From Gnetum montanum (taxonomy: Eukaryota; Streptophyta; Gnetopsida; Gnetales; Gnetaceae), in assembly GCA_015680685.1 (NCBI GenBank), contig MNCI01012642.1, forward strand, positions 49,047-113,046: 64,000 bases of DNA. Reading direction: 5' to 3'. The notes beneath the pieces are model-generated. The model had not been told where the DNA came from, ran no database searches, and saw nothing but the letters and a program-made list of their open reading frames with translations. Each line of letters starts with the position of its first letter. Position 1 is the first letter of the stretch. A program made the position numbers and the translations under genes. Below, piece by piece: positions 1-10,359 of the stretch.

Positions 1-797
1 GAAGCTCTGGTGGATTGATCACCCCAGAGATAGAATATTTTCCATGTGCCCACAGTAGGAGTCCCCCAAGTGAACGATTCTTTATTCGAGTAGCTTTGTA
101 CTTGAACGCAAGTTGTGTACGGCAATAAAGACGAGCTTTGTGGATAAACGTTGCAGTGCATGGATAGGTTTAATTAATGTTATTCACTACTTTCCTAGTA
201 ATGCGGCATGAGTACAACTTGGTTACGAGCATTGACGAATGTGTACGGCTAGCCAAGGAATCGGCTACTCATCACGAGTAGATTCTCTCACCCTTTCCTC
301 CTAGAACGTGGGACAAGTACGACTTGATTACGAGCATCTACGGATGTGTATGGCTAGTCAAGGAATCAGCTGCTTGTCACACTTAGGTTAGTTAAGTGCC
401 TTATTATGACTGCTTCAAGCACATGCGTTACGTGTGGTAATCCTAGTAACGATTAGCATTTGGTAGCCACAGTTGCACAGTTCAGGGTGTGTACGGTAAG
501 TGGGAACGGATGTTGACGCTAGTTAATTTAGACTTAGGTCCTTAGTTAGAGTTAGTTAGTTTCTCAACCCTTCACCCTCATAGCTTAGGAGATAAACTGT
601 AAAATACCAAAAAAATCATATACCTCGGACTTACTTAACCATACACCGTGACAACAAGTAAGTCTGGGAAGACAACGAACGATTAACCCCAAGTGTTTCT
701 TGTGGTGTTTAGGCATTTAGTCTGCGGAGTTCGACTGGATCGTGCATGCTACACTCGTTTCGTATGGTTGAGTGTAGGGGTACCTTGCCACTCATCA
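1..797 (+). mobile_element. Partial LTR of a TGATGAG-family (Athila-like) element, plus orientation
   Basis: This is the right-hand part of an LTR cut by the window edge. It ends in CCACTCATCA at 797. The same terminal block closes the complete solo LTR at 53202-54137, and its reverse complement opens the LTRs at 3819, 10360 and 55235. An AATAAA polyadenylation-type signal lies at 124-129, in the same relative place as in the other copies. The sequence right after 797 belongs to a different LTR (798-1308), so this copy inserted into that LTR. CATAC at 798-802 would be the target duplication, but its partner lies outside the window. Whether this is a solo LTR or the 3' LTR of a full element cannot be seen. 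Confidence 0.8.
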
Positions 798-1308
798 CAT
801 ACACATCCTAAACACATTATAGCACCACTAGGTTACTAAGTGTTAAGCACTACTAGAGTTCCCAAGCATTAAATGTCTGCTTGAAGTGGTTGTGCTTATG
901 TGTGCAATTTAATTAGTATTACTTACTTGATTAAGATTCATTAAAATAGATTACATGAATATTAAATGCATAAAGAAAGCATTAATCTATTTCAAGTATT
1001 GCAAGGTTTGATTAGAAAAGCTCATCTTTATTATTGTTCACACTATTGTGCTCAGGTACATTAGTGCTTGAATAAAGATACATACACTTCTTTGACTCCT
1101 ACTATGGGCACTCAGAAAATATTCTAACTCTAGGGAAAAAAAACTACAAGGGATTCACTAACTACTTAGAAAACAATTGATGAATCATGTGCCTAAGTAT
1201 TATATTTATAGGCTGGTATGCATCCTACAATATCAGATATCCGATAATGCATCATGGGCTCCAATATCAAGGATCTGATATTGGGGCCTAACAAGAAAGG
1301 ATTCATCA
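798..1308 (-). mobile_element. Fragment of an element-E-type Athila-like LTR
   Basis: The segment matches the right part of the split LTR at 56103-56953: the same order of a CTAGGTTACTAA block, a GTGCTTGAATAAAG block, a TATATTTATAGG box and paired ATATC words, ending ATTCATCA at 1308. In the element's own (minus) direction the TATA box is at 1201-1210. The start of the LTR is missing because the LTR at 1-797 inserted into it. The bases after 1308 do not resemble the TACCCCC polypurine-tract complement that follows the 3' LTRs of this family. This is therefore more likely a 5' LTR or a solo LTR than a 3' LTR. Confidence 0.72.
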
Positions 1309-1680
1309 ATGATGCACAATAAGAATGTAAAATATTTGAGAGCACATGCATGGTTGAGTTAGTTATACACTTATTATTAAAATATCTCTAGTTTAAGATC
1401 ATAAGTGTAATTATCAGTTGTACATATAACTAGCAATTTAAGTGGTAAGCTTATGAAATTTAATAAATATTTAAGAACATCATATGTCATTTAAAACACA
1501 AGGAGAAGAACTTAACAATTACTTAGATCTCTAATATGTATGTTGCTAGGCCTAGTACCTAAAAATTAAATAAAACATGAAGAAAAAGAAGTCATGGCAC
1601 ATCCTCTCAATAATAGGCTTCACCAAATAAGGCTTAAGAAGGATAAGAAAAAGAGGGAAAAAGCAAAGACAAGAGAGACA
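1309..1680. other. Unassigned AT-rich sequence
   Basis: I recognise no gene or repeat here. The end of the stretch (about 1620-1680) is lysine-codon rich on the plus strand and leads into a copia gag/protease relic. It may be part of that degraded gag. Confidence 0.4.
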
Positions 1681-1945
1681 AGATTAAGATGACTAGTTTT
1701 AACTAGAGCAAGCAAGGACACTTTACTTATGAGTGCATTCAACAAAAGAAGCTATGTCCTTACCCTATTTTTCACATAGATTCCTTTGTATCATCTAGTG
1801 TTCTTGTTTCCAAATCTCTTCCTATATGGATTATAAAATTAAGAGATCATGTAGCAAGAGATCATGTCACATTTGTTAAGTACTATCAAATTCTAGTTAG
1901 AAGAAAAAATATACAAGAAGTATACCTATAGCATAGATGCCCTAG
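1681..1945 (+). pseudogene. Relic of Ty1/copia gag zinc knuckle and protease start
   Basis: A plus-strand frame reads SKQGHFTYECIQQKK near 1700-1750, the second half of a gag CCHC knuckle of the type C-x2-C-x4-H-x4-C. About 80 bases on, a frame reads WIIKLRDHVARDHVTFVKYY. This fits the start of copia protease, where WIxDSGAxxHV would be expected. The catalytic DSG is replaced by KLR and the first cysteines of the knuckle are lost. The fragment is in the opposite orientation to the copia sequence that follows it, so it is a separate element. It ends abruptly near 1945. Confidence 0.55.
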
Positions 1946-2921
1946 GCATTAATTCATATAAACTTATCATGTAAGGGGATCACATCATATATCTCCATGA
2001 TGTTCTCTAGAAATTTGATAGAATCCTTATAGCTATTCCATATAAATTTCTTCTTATAAATCACCATATAAGAATGCCAACTTGACATTAATTTGGTAAT
2101 TTTTCATTTCAACTTGGTAAATAGGGAGATTATTATTTTGAATGTTACCATTCATGTTATAGGGATGAAAGTTTCTTCATAATCTATAACCTTAATCTGA
2201 AAAAATATTTTTTGAAACTAATCTTGCCTTGTATTTATCCAATGTTCTATCTTCTTTTAACTTAGTTATAAAATCCAAAGAATTCTTGATATGTTTTCAT
2301 TCTTTTGGACATGGAACTAATTCCTACAGCCTTAATTTTTCCATCATTATAATTTCTACTACCATTACCTTTTTCCAATACTTCATCATAAAGACTTGAG
2401 TAATTGTTTTTAGAGTCTTTATTTGATATTGTAATGTTGAAAATAATATCATTATGATGAAACTCATTATACTAACTTCTTGTAAGTCTTGATTTAAGAA
2501 CATCTAAGTTGGCCTAGCCTTTAGAAGTCTTAATTATCTAGTCCCACTCTCAAGATATTTTAGGCTTTACATCATCATTTCTCACTATTATGAGGATCAT
2601 TATCTTCAATTATAATATCCATAGATGTATTCCTCATATCTTGATCTATTTGTCTATCTTTATGATAATATTCATTAATACATACTTTAGAGTTATGATT
2701 ACGACAACTGTCATTTTCAACTTCATAAATATTATTCTGACAAGATTCATTATTGGATCTATCTTTATGATAGTATTCATTCATGTCTACTTTCTTAATT
2801 TATGTTATCTTCTTTTGTGAATCATCCATTAATATGATATATTTAACATTTGTGTTTTGATCTTGTTCAAAGATTATCTTGTGTCCTTCTTTCATGAGTT
2901 TTGATCTTAATAATAGATTAT
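1946..2921 (-). pseudogene. Copia G, 3' portion: end of protease region, linker and decayed reverse transcriptase
   Basis: Read on the minus strand from 2921 down, the first frame gives NLLLRSKLMKEGHKIIFE. This matches the segment that follows copia protease (consensus style NLLSIGQL...G). It joins in frame to the protease relic that ends at 39485 once chromovirus F is removed. Near 2330-1950 an RT is recognisable through LDKYKARLVSK, INVKLAFLYGDL and EEIYME. The RT carries several stop codons and frame changes. Only about 600 bp separate protease from RT, so the integrase has been deleted. The linker contains a short internal repeat (EYYHKDR twice). The element is truncated near 1946 and its 3' LTR is not seen. 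Confidence 0.65.
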
Positions 2922-3418
2922 TGTAACATCATATCCCTTGTTAAGGGTGGAATTGTACTATAATCATGTAATTAGCCTTCACAAGAAGGGGTTGTTTGTT
3001 ATGGGGAGTTACAACTATTCATAGTATCCCTTGAGAATGGGTCTTACCTATGGCACTTAAAGTTGGGCTTAGAGGTCATATCAACATGGAGTTATAGAGC
3101 CCAGATTGGCAAGTGAAGAGAGCCAGGTGAAGTGGGACAAGAAGGGACTGATCACCCCTTGGGTTGGATAGCTTAACTAGTGCCAGTGCTAGAGTGCCTC
3201 TATGATCCTAAGTGTCATAGGAAGATAACTTAGAGGGCATTATATTGTACTAACTAGACATTAATTTAAATTTTTGCTATTTTCTTTTTTTTCTCAATTC
3301 CATGTTAATTTCTCATTATTTTCTAAGTTATACGAGTGATCAAGTTATTTCCATGAACTGTGACATTTTTACATAAGGAACGATCATATTTCATCACATC
3401 CAAGAATCAGATGTCAAA
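2922..3418 (+). repeat. 5' LTR of chromovirus F
   Basis: The LTR is 497 bp and begins TGTAACATC. The 3' partner ends ...GTCACA; this copy ends GTCAAA by one substitution at its penultimate base. Shared landmarks with the 3' LTR include GAAGTGGGACAAGAAGGGAC and CAATTCCATGT. Confidence 0.85.
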
Positions 3419-3420
3419 TT

Positions 3421-3432
3421 TGGTACTAGAGC
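3421..3432 (+). other. Primer-binding site, tRNA-iMet type, of chromovirus F
   Basis: TGGTACTAGAGC lies two bases after the 5' LTR. It differs at two positions from TGGTATCAGAGC, the complement of the initiator-methionine tRNA 3' end used by most plant Ty1/copia elements and chromoviruses. It fixes the plus orientation of the element. Confidence 0.8.
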
Positions 3433-3818
3433 AAACCATGATTCAAGAGCTATAGCAGAAGAGAGAATATTATTAAATTATATTATTAATATGTGGTTAA
3501 GATACATCAAGAAGAGGAATATGAAAATATATGTGGGATACATCAAGATTAGGGATATGAAAGGAAGTGGAAGGAGGAAGATTAGTCATCTAGTTTGAAG
3601 ATCTTGAGAAGATTAGCAATAGCCTTCAACTAGAATTATGGAGAGAACCCTTCCCTAGCTTCTAGATGAAGTACCCCTAATCCAAGGACACTTGCAGGAA
3701 AAAGGTGTAACATAAGAACAAGGAAAAAGAAAAGTATTCTAAACCATATTCTTAACTTACCTTTAGATCCTTTTTCTTTCCTTTGAACCTTAACACCATC
3801 TTTCAACTTGAAACTCGT
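3433..3818. other. Leader of chromovirus F, then unassigned sequence up to the element A insertion
   Basis: The first 150-200 bases read like an untranslated leader. From about 3600 the character changes. On the minus strand a short open frame reads through to AAAG|GTAAGTT at 3764-3754, a good 5' splice-site consensus. With element A removed, the frame starts at an ATG at 11252 (MHRTSFKLKDGVKV...). This could be the edge of an older insertion or gene fragment within F, but no protein family is recognised. Position 3814-3818 (CTCGT) is the left target duplication of element A. Confidence 0.4.
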
Positions 3819-4610
3819 TGATGAGTGGCGAGATACCCCTACACTCAACCATACGAAATGAGCGTAGCATGCGTGATCCGGTCGAACTCCGCAGACAAAC
3901 TAGTTATGGCACCTCGATAGTTATCCTTAGGTTGCAGTTCACTGTCTTCTGACTTGGACTAGTATTTATATTTGTCCAGTATGGTTTAGTCCAAAGGGAG
4001 GTGTATGATGTGTTTCCTAATCTATGCTACTCCTGAAGGCAGTGGAAAATAATATTAACGAAGCTAACTAGGAGAGAAAGGGTAAGAGAATCTAATCTAG
4101 CCTAAGTGCGACGAACAATTGATTCCTTGATCAACCGTACACATCTTGGACCTCGTGCACGACTACCACTAGGATTACCAAGCACAGATCCTAGGTACAC
4201 CACTGGGCTACCAAATAGTCACACTTAAATGCTCGTAATCAAGTCGTACTTGTTCCACATTACGATGAGCAGCTGATTCCTTGACTAACCGTACACATCC
4301 TTAGATGCTCGTAATCAAGTCGTACTCATACCGCATTCTAGGAGTTTAAGGGTGAGAGAGAAAGCAGTAAATAAAAATTAAATAATTATTAAATAAACAA
4401 AGTGACTACTGCAGTGATGAAGTAATCTTGATCTTTATTGTCGGTCATGTGCATGTCCAAGTACGTCACACTCGAATAAAGAAGGCGTACAATTACATTC
4501 ACCACACTGCGGGCAGACACGGGAAAAAAATAATCTATCTCTCGAGTGGTCAAACTGCCAGAGCTTTGCTACTTCTAACTCCTATTATCAAACAAGGGAG
4601 AGTCACGTCT

Positions 4611-4620
4611 TATTTATAGA
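4611..4620 (-). promoter_or_regulatory. TATA box of the element A LTR (3' copy)
   Basis: The minus strand reads CTATAAATAA. The matching site in the 5' LTR is 11107-11098. The position, about 145 bp into the LTR and upstream of the AATAAA signal, fits the U3/R layout of an LTR promoter. Confidence 0.65.
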
Positions 4621-4639
4621 TATGGTGGTGGACTGCAAT

Positions 4640-4745
4640 ATCGCGTACACGATATAATAGGGAAGACACGATATCGCGTACGCGATATCGCAGGGGATGT
4701 GATATCACGGCAGATGCGATATCGTGTACGTGATATCGCGGCCTA
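4640..4745. repeat. GATATC palindrome array in the LTR U3
   Basis: About five copies of a GATATCGCGTACGCGATATC-like word sit side by side. The copy at 4669-4690 is a perfect 22-bp palindrome. The array lies directly upstream of the TATA box in the element's direction. Related arrays occur at 11125-11215 (other LTR) and 8155-8225 (inside the element). Shorter versions lie in the LTRs of C and E. This could be an enhancer or a protein-binding array; its function is unknown. Confidence 0.75.
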
Positions 4746-4764
4746 TGCGAATCACGTCTCATCA

Positions 4765-4774
4765 TACCCCCATG
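4765..4774 (-). other. Polypurine tract of element A
   Basis: The minus strand reads ATGGGGGTA directly before the 3' LTR. The same GGGGGTA precedes the 3' LTRs of elements C (44973 on) and E (56954 on), where plus-strand DNA would be primed. Confidence 0.75.
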
Positions 4775-4939
4775 ATTGAATAAAAACTTATCCTCGAGTT
4801 AAAAAGAGAACAAGTTCCATTAATTACACAGTGGATAGGTATGAGATTATTAACTAGAAAAAGAAATGAAATAATGCCGTAGTGTGGGAAGACACAACAT
4901 AGAAAAAATACTACGACTACAAAAATGTGGAACTCATGT

Positions 4940-7671
4940 AGTTCCTTGTGGTGGTGGCTCGTCCATAGGTGCTTTCCCTTTGTCTTGTGCTCCAAGCTTT
5001 GAAGCTTGATGGTGTTGAAGTATGGCCTGGAGCTTCTCCTCTTCGGTCTGAGGGTACTGTGCCGTCCATGCGAGTGTTTCGATGTTTGATGGAGTCGGCA
5101 CTTCCCATGGACAGGGTAGTTACGAGATCATTTGGTTGGCTTTAACATACCATACCGCGAACACCCATCGTTCCTCTTCGTAGGCTCTGGCTTTGTCTTT
5201 GTATTCATGAAGATCTGTTAGCTGTTGAGCCAAGTCAGTTGCTACATCTTTCTGTCCCTGGTAGCTTGCTATTACCACCTCGAGCTCAGAATTTGCAACA
5301 TCTAATTTCTCTACTAGCTTCTTGTGCTTTGCAAATTCTATCTCATATTTGAGATGGGTAGAAGCTACCTACTACTCGAGCTCTAACCTCGTGCGCCTTG
5401 TTGTTAACATGGAAAGGTTGGCATATCTAAGGTTTTCCAACTCCATGTATTTTGTTAAGTCTTGGATCTGCAGGTCCCGATTTGTAACTTCCGCTTGGTG
5501 GGTAAAAGCGTAAGTGTCTAATATGGCCCCCCAATCAGTGTGTTGAGCACTGATAGCATTGATTTGAGCTTTGGCCATACGGATCTCCTTCTCTAGGATT
5601 TTCTTGTACATCCCCACCTGATCACAGAAATGCTCCTTCAGCTTCTCATGTCATTTAGCCTCATTCTATCACGCGCTTATCTCAATTGCTGATTTCTAGT
5701 GAATAGCGTATACCTCCTTCATTGAGAGGGTTCGGTTCTCTCTGGCTAAATGGCTTATATCTCGGTTGACTTGAATGAATTGTTCTCATAGCTGATGAAA
5801 GTATTCATCGAGAACATTCTTTTGTTTCTCTACAGAGGTCAACTAAAGGTTATCTGCAACCAACTACTTGTTTTCTTCTTCTAAGGCCTTAAGTGCTTTA
5901 AGATGCGCATGCGTTTGTGCCCTTGCTGTGGAAGCATCCCAAATGGCCATCTCCTTTTCTTCTGCCACCTTCTTATTTTTTGTGGTCAATTTGGTTAGTT
6001 TCTCTATTCTAAAGTTATTTAGCTAGTTTGCGGGAACAAACTACAGAGGATCTCACTATGATGCTTGTAAGGCTACGAGCTACTCTTGTAATTTTTGCAC
6101 TTCAGCCTCAGCATACTCTATCCTTACTTCGGATATGACTAGCTTTCCCTTTATGGAAATGAGGTCTAATTGAATTGCTATTACATTCTAGGGAATGTCA
6201 AATAGAGATGTCATTACTTGTCCTATTTGAAGCAATCTTTCAAGTACATTCTCATGTTCTATAGGAGTCATCGAGGTTCTAGCAAGAGTTTGAGCATCCC
6301 GTGCTCCTGAGAGATCTATCAATGGCACAACAGGTACATTAAAGGATTTCTTGATGTGGTTAGTGACCACTTCAATAGCTCCCGTAGCATTCTAGTGTTG
6401 CATGACCACCACAGTGGCCCCTTCACCAATCTTTAACTGCACCTAAAAAGATGTTGCATTTCCTGAGATCTATTATGACCATATGCTTTTCCCTCCTCCT
6501 ATTTGAATTGATAATTTACCCCGTGTGTGATCTAATGAAATAGTAGGCTAGTCAGAATCATCGATGACATGGAAGAGGTTTGCGTCATCACGACTTCCCC
6601 AACTGATCGTCTCAGCGATGGCCCTAAGATGGCTCATCAACGGTCTATAGTCTTGCGGCGGTGGTGGATCCTGACCTGTGTTGGGCCCTGCTTCTTGTTG
6701 TTGGCTAGGACCTGTGGCTGGAGGTTGACTGGTTCCAACCACATGTTCTTCTTCTTTCTCTTCTTGTTCTAGTCTTAGCTCTTCGCTAGTGCTCTTTCTT
6801 GGAGCTGGTGCCTTTAACAATTTAGCATAAGAAGCATTTTGGGCTTTTCGGAGGACGTCATTAGTGTACCCCCGAATACTAGCCCGTTGGCATAGTTTTC
6901 TGATAAGACAGAGGAAAGGCAATGCCATCTTCCCTAACTTCTGTTCTTCAAATCGCCTTAGGATTTCCGTCAAATATAGATGGGGAAGGTTAGCGTTAAC
7001 CTTTCCCATCAACACTGCACATCCTTTGGCCACATATGTCAATATTCTTTTCAAACCTTTTGTGGGGAAGAGGTGATAGGTTCCAATTTTGAAATAAACT
7101 CTTTCTTCTATCGTCAGCTCACCAAAAGCTTTATCTCTGGCATAAGCCTGATTTAACCAATCCTTTTGCACATCAGGGTCCGATCAGGTAGATAACCAAG
7201 CAACATGGGGGCCTGAATTTGGAAGGTTTAACACTTTCGAAATCGCCTACGTGAAAATTCTATTGTCACACCGCAAATGTCAACCATGGTGCCTTGCTCC
7301 TTATTGTGCCAGAACTGGTACGTTTCACCTAAGTACCAGGCATCACTTTTAGAGAGGATAGGCCATAAGGGAGACCCTTTGAGGTGATCCCTAATAGCCT
7401 TAGGAGCGAACTCTACAAAAGATTTGAAGTTTAGCTCCACAATCACTGCAACAAATGTGGACTTCTTACGGATAGCCTGAGGTTCAGGCGCAGTAGCAGT
7501 TCCTCCTTCTACCTACCCGGACTGTCTGGTAGGAGGTTCTTCTTGATGGATGCTGAATGATTGCACCTCCTGTTCTGCACATTGTTTGGCAAGGCCTTTA
7601 CTTCCACCTCTCCAAGGTTGTTTCGCTCCACCTTGAACAGGACTCTCCTGCTGTGCACGTTTTGGGGTCAT
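4940..7671 (-). pseudogene. Extra ORF of element A: plant transposon-protein-like domain plus coiled coil, decayed
   Basis: The frame starts near 7671 (MTPKRAQQESPV...). It runs through an N-terminal domain with VIVELNFKSFVEFAPK and WYLGETYQFWHN, then YFKIGTYHLFPTKGLKRI and LPHLYLTEILRRFEEQ, then FLCLIRKLCQRASI (7400-6870). The pattern (defence of a fixed 'ridge' of F/W/L residues, then an arginine-lysine basic tail) resembles the putative plant transposon protein domain found in many plant repeats. After an acidic linker it becomes a long heptad-rich stretch (6120-5200), probably a coiled coil. A 207-residue intact piece lies at 6548-7171; stops and frameshifts break the rest. It is not a known retroviral enzyme. 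The homologue in element C is at 45160-47942. Assignment to the domain family is from pattern memory only. Confidence 0.6.
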
Positions 7672-8137
7672 TCTGCAATCACACGGGCCAAGCATTAGCA
7701 AGGTTGTTTTGGAAATCAAGCTATACCTTATTGCTTTCCTTAATTAAAGACCTTATGTTATAATGTGTGATCATGCCCAAAAATTATAATAATGGGTCTT
7801 GTGACTTAGGTGGTTTCCATTTTTAATCTCCCGGTGTACCTAAGGTTTGATTTTTGGCACAATTATTCTAAGTATTAAGTTAATTACCCTAACTGATGTC
7901 ATTTGGGCAATGATAAATTTCAAAAAAATTAGGCACTTTTCGATAAGTTTCTCTCCCCCACGACTAAACTTAACACTCCGGGTTCAAGTAGGTTCAAACG
8001 GAATTAAAATCGGAGTACCAGTGAGCGAGTTATGAGTGAAAAAGCAAGGGTCACACAATCGCAAGTCCCAGAGAAAAATTTCAAAAACTCCCCCCACGTA
8101 AATTGTAAAATGATGCTAAGTGTTGCGGCGGGGTTTC

Positions 8138-8230
8138 CTATTTATAGGAAAATAGGACACGATATCACGTACGGTACATAGCGTACGCGATATCATGTGG
8201 GACGCGATATCGCATACGCGATATCTCGGC
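8138..8230 (-). promoter_or_regulatory. Internal promoter-like module: TATA box plus GATATC palindromes ahead of the extra ORF
   Basis: A TATA-type box CCTATTTATAGG (8138-8149) is followed at 8155-8225 by three GATATC/GCGTACGC palindromic words. The order, spacing and orientation are the same as TATA and palindromes in the LTR U3. The module lies about 450 bp upstream of the extra ORF on the same strand. Element C has a degraded counterpart at 48460-48530. I infer that the ORF had its own promoter. Confidence 0.5.
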
Positions 8231-8529
8231 CCTACCAATGTGAGACATATGAAAATATCAAATTTTTAATGATTTTTCTTGAAATTCAAGTTGGAAATTG
8301 AGGACATTGGCAAGTATTAAGATGTCCTAGTGTAATTTCATTGATTCGAGAGGTAGTCCTAATGATAATGATGTGAATTTTAGCAATTAAAAATTTGGAG
8401 GTTACGAAAAAAGGGAATGTAATGGTACATTGGAACGTTAAAATTGAAAGGGATAATAATAGGGAAAGAGAATTATGAAAAATTAAGCTGAGGGTAAGAA
8501 ATTGTGTGTTTGAGCTATGTCATAAGTAA

Positions 8530-9080
8530 GAATCACAAAAATTACACAAGTGGGTCCTCCCCAAAGTAGGTTTCAACCTATAATTCCCTTGTGTAACCAC
8601 ACTTAAAGTGTCCGTGGGCACTAGGAGGGTTAAATGTAATCTGCACTAACTCCACAAAACACACACATGTAAATATCACCGAAATGAGGTGAAAATTCTA
8701 TGTTACATAGGACATGAGCTACAGTTACATGAACAGTAAGATGAGACGAACTGTAGAAAGGGATCGTAGAGATTGGGACATGAGGCAACTGACCTAGGGC
8801 ACAACGAATCCTACGTGTAAAGCATGATTAAGGTGTCATTAACCCATCGGTCCAAGATCAGGACCAAGTCCATACCTATAATCAATGACATCGCATTGTT
8901 TCATCCCATGATGAGAAACTATGAGAGTACCATAACAATAAGGCGTACGATCACTTGGCATTTAGTACAAAGGAGGAGTGATTTTTATTTTATGACACTT
9001 CATTATTTTTTCACTTTACTGAATCTAGAGAAGCCACCAACCTTTAGGCATGGATACATGTCTTTCTAGCGGGGCCCCCT
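8530..9080. other. Conserved non-coding block shared by elements A, C and E
   Basis: Words such as CAAGTGGGTCCTCCCCAAAG (8548 on), TGATTAAGGTGTC (8825 on) and the GCATGGATACATGTCTTTCTAG block (9048 on) recur in the same order at 48825-49430 in C and 57650-58150 in E. In E the block lies between the 3' LTR and integrase. In A and C it lies between the extra ORF and the gag remnant. It is therefore probably the old 3' untranslated region and marks where pol was lost. Confidence 0.6.
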
Positions 9081-9591
9081 AGAACAACATTTGATTTTTG
9101 AGTGCTCTTTTGATTACTCTTACTCCCATTTTTCATTAGATCTACAAGGATCTTAGTACAACCATATTGCATGATAAATCCCATAGATGTCACCAAAGAG
9201 AATCTACAAGTCCCCTTGATGTCACACACTAATCATTCCCTCTTGGTCCATCCTTCTTCATTCTGGGTACAATGAACACAAAATTAATTTTAAGTTTTAA
9301 AATGTTCAAGAATATCACTATACCCTTGAACAGAACCTCTTTATTTGTAGAGTGGATGAGTGGGTGTAATGGGCTCACTGTTCCAAATAATTGATCACTA
9401 ATGACTTAATAACATAAAACACACCCCAACCAATGATCCACATGAGTGTTTTATTCGTAGATGAGATTACTTACACAATGGAAAAAGACAAACACACAAA
9501 AATATAAAAAAAAAGTTGAAAAATGAAAAACTAGAAAACAAAAATTGAAAAATTAAAGAAAATGAAAAATGTTTATTAATCCTACTTGTTA
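9081..9591. other. AT-rich non-coding sequence in element A
   Basis: There is no recognisable coding potential. The last 120 bases are A-rich with runs of AAAA. Matching A-rich sequence precedes the gag remnant of element C at 49800-49916. Confidence 0.5.
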
Positions 9592-10080
9592 TTAGAATGG
9601 GGGGTATCCCCCATAACTAAATGGTTGAGGATAGCAAGGATTAATAAATGAAAGATAAGGATCCTTGCATGTTGAAAATATTGGAACTAGTCCATACTTA
9701 CCCCATTGGGGTTCACACACTTGATTATAGTAAGCATAGTGGGGCACTGTGTATGATGTAGTTCTTGAATAACGAGTTGACCCACTATGATGATTGGGAC
9801 TGTTAGATGGTATGCAAGGATTGGAATGATGCCTCGCATGGTTGTGTTCATTGGACCGTATGGTTGTTGGAGCGCTAGTTGGTGGCCTTGATGAAGTTAC
9901 ATGAGGTGTTGGGTTCGAAGGTAAGGGTGCACCACAGTATGGGACTTGTGCTGGGTTGGAAGATGCAGTAGCGTCAAAATTGTGTTGTCCTTTCTTAGAA
10001 CCGTGTTTAAAGAAAGGATGCCTTTGATGTTGAGGAAGCTTCTCACTGTTGTTAGTAGTAGTAGCACAAGTGTTGTTCAT
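9592..10080 (-). pseudogene. Gag C-terminal remnant of element A (Pro/His/Asn/Tyr-rich)
   Basis: This is a 162-codon open frame starting MNNTCATTTNN and ending SYGGYPPF. It is rich in proline, histidine, asparagine and serine and has no enzyme motif. Element C has a clear relative at 49917-50300 ending in the same SYGGYPPF, downstream of a recognisable gag core. I infer that this is the tail of an Athila-like gag whose core has been deleted in element A. The frame continues weakly upstream to about 10205 (PPTQPPPCAPYIPP). Confidence 0.5.
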
Positions 10081-10340
10081 GGGTTGTTGCTATGGCAAAT
10101 ACACTTGAGGAACAATTAGTGGCGTTGTGGAAGGATGGAAAGGATGAGAATGTTGAATGTTAGGAGGAATATAAGGTGCACAAGGCGGTGGTTGTGTTGG
10201 AGGCATGGGTTGATAGTATTGTGGAGAATAGTATTATGGTGAGATAAAGTGTGTTGGCCCAATTGAAAAAACAGGATGTTGAACATGATAAGCATTTGAG
10301 TTCAAAAAATGTGAAGGGTGCCTCCAGTCTAAGGGTAGAT

Positions 10341-10358
10341 TCCCCGGAAACGATGCCA
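10341..10358 (-). other. Primer-binding site of element A, tRNA-Asp-like
   Basis: One base away from the 5' LTR the minus strand reads TGGCATCGTTTCCGGGGA. It differs at three positions from TGGCGCCGTTGCCGGGGA, the tRNA-Asp-type primer site known from Athila elements. Element C has a more decayed version at 55216-55233. Confidence 0.75.
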
Positions 10359-10359
10359 A

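Larger units (their letters stand above)
3819..4764 (-). repeat. 3' LTR of element A
   Basis: The LTR is 946 bp. In the element's direction it begins TGATGAGACGCG, carries GATATC palindromes (4640-4745), a TATA box (4611-4620), an AATAAA signal (4439-4434) and ends CGCCACTCATCA. Compared with the partner LTR, visible differences are almost all C/T or G/A changes, plus a segment lost at the assembly gap of the partner. Confidence 0.9.

Noticed and set aside
2590-2820. Plus-strand open frame of 76 codons rich in Ile and Phe
   Set aside because: It is the complement of the copia G linker and RT-proximal region, which reads as protein on the other strand.
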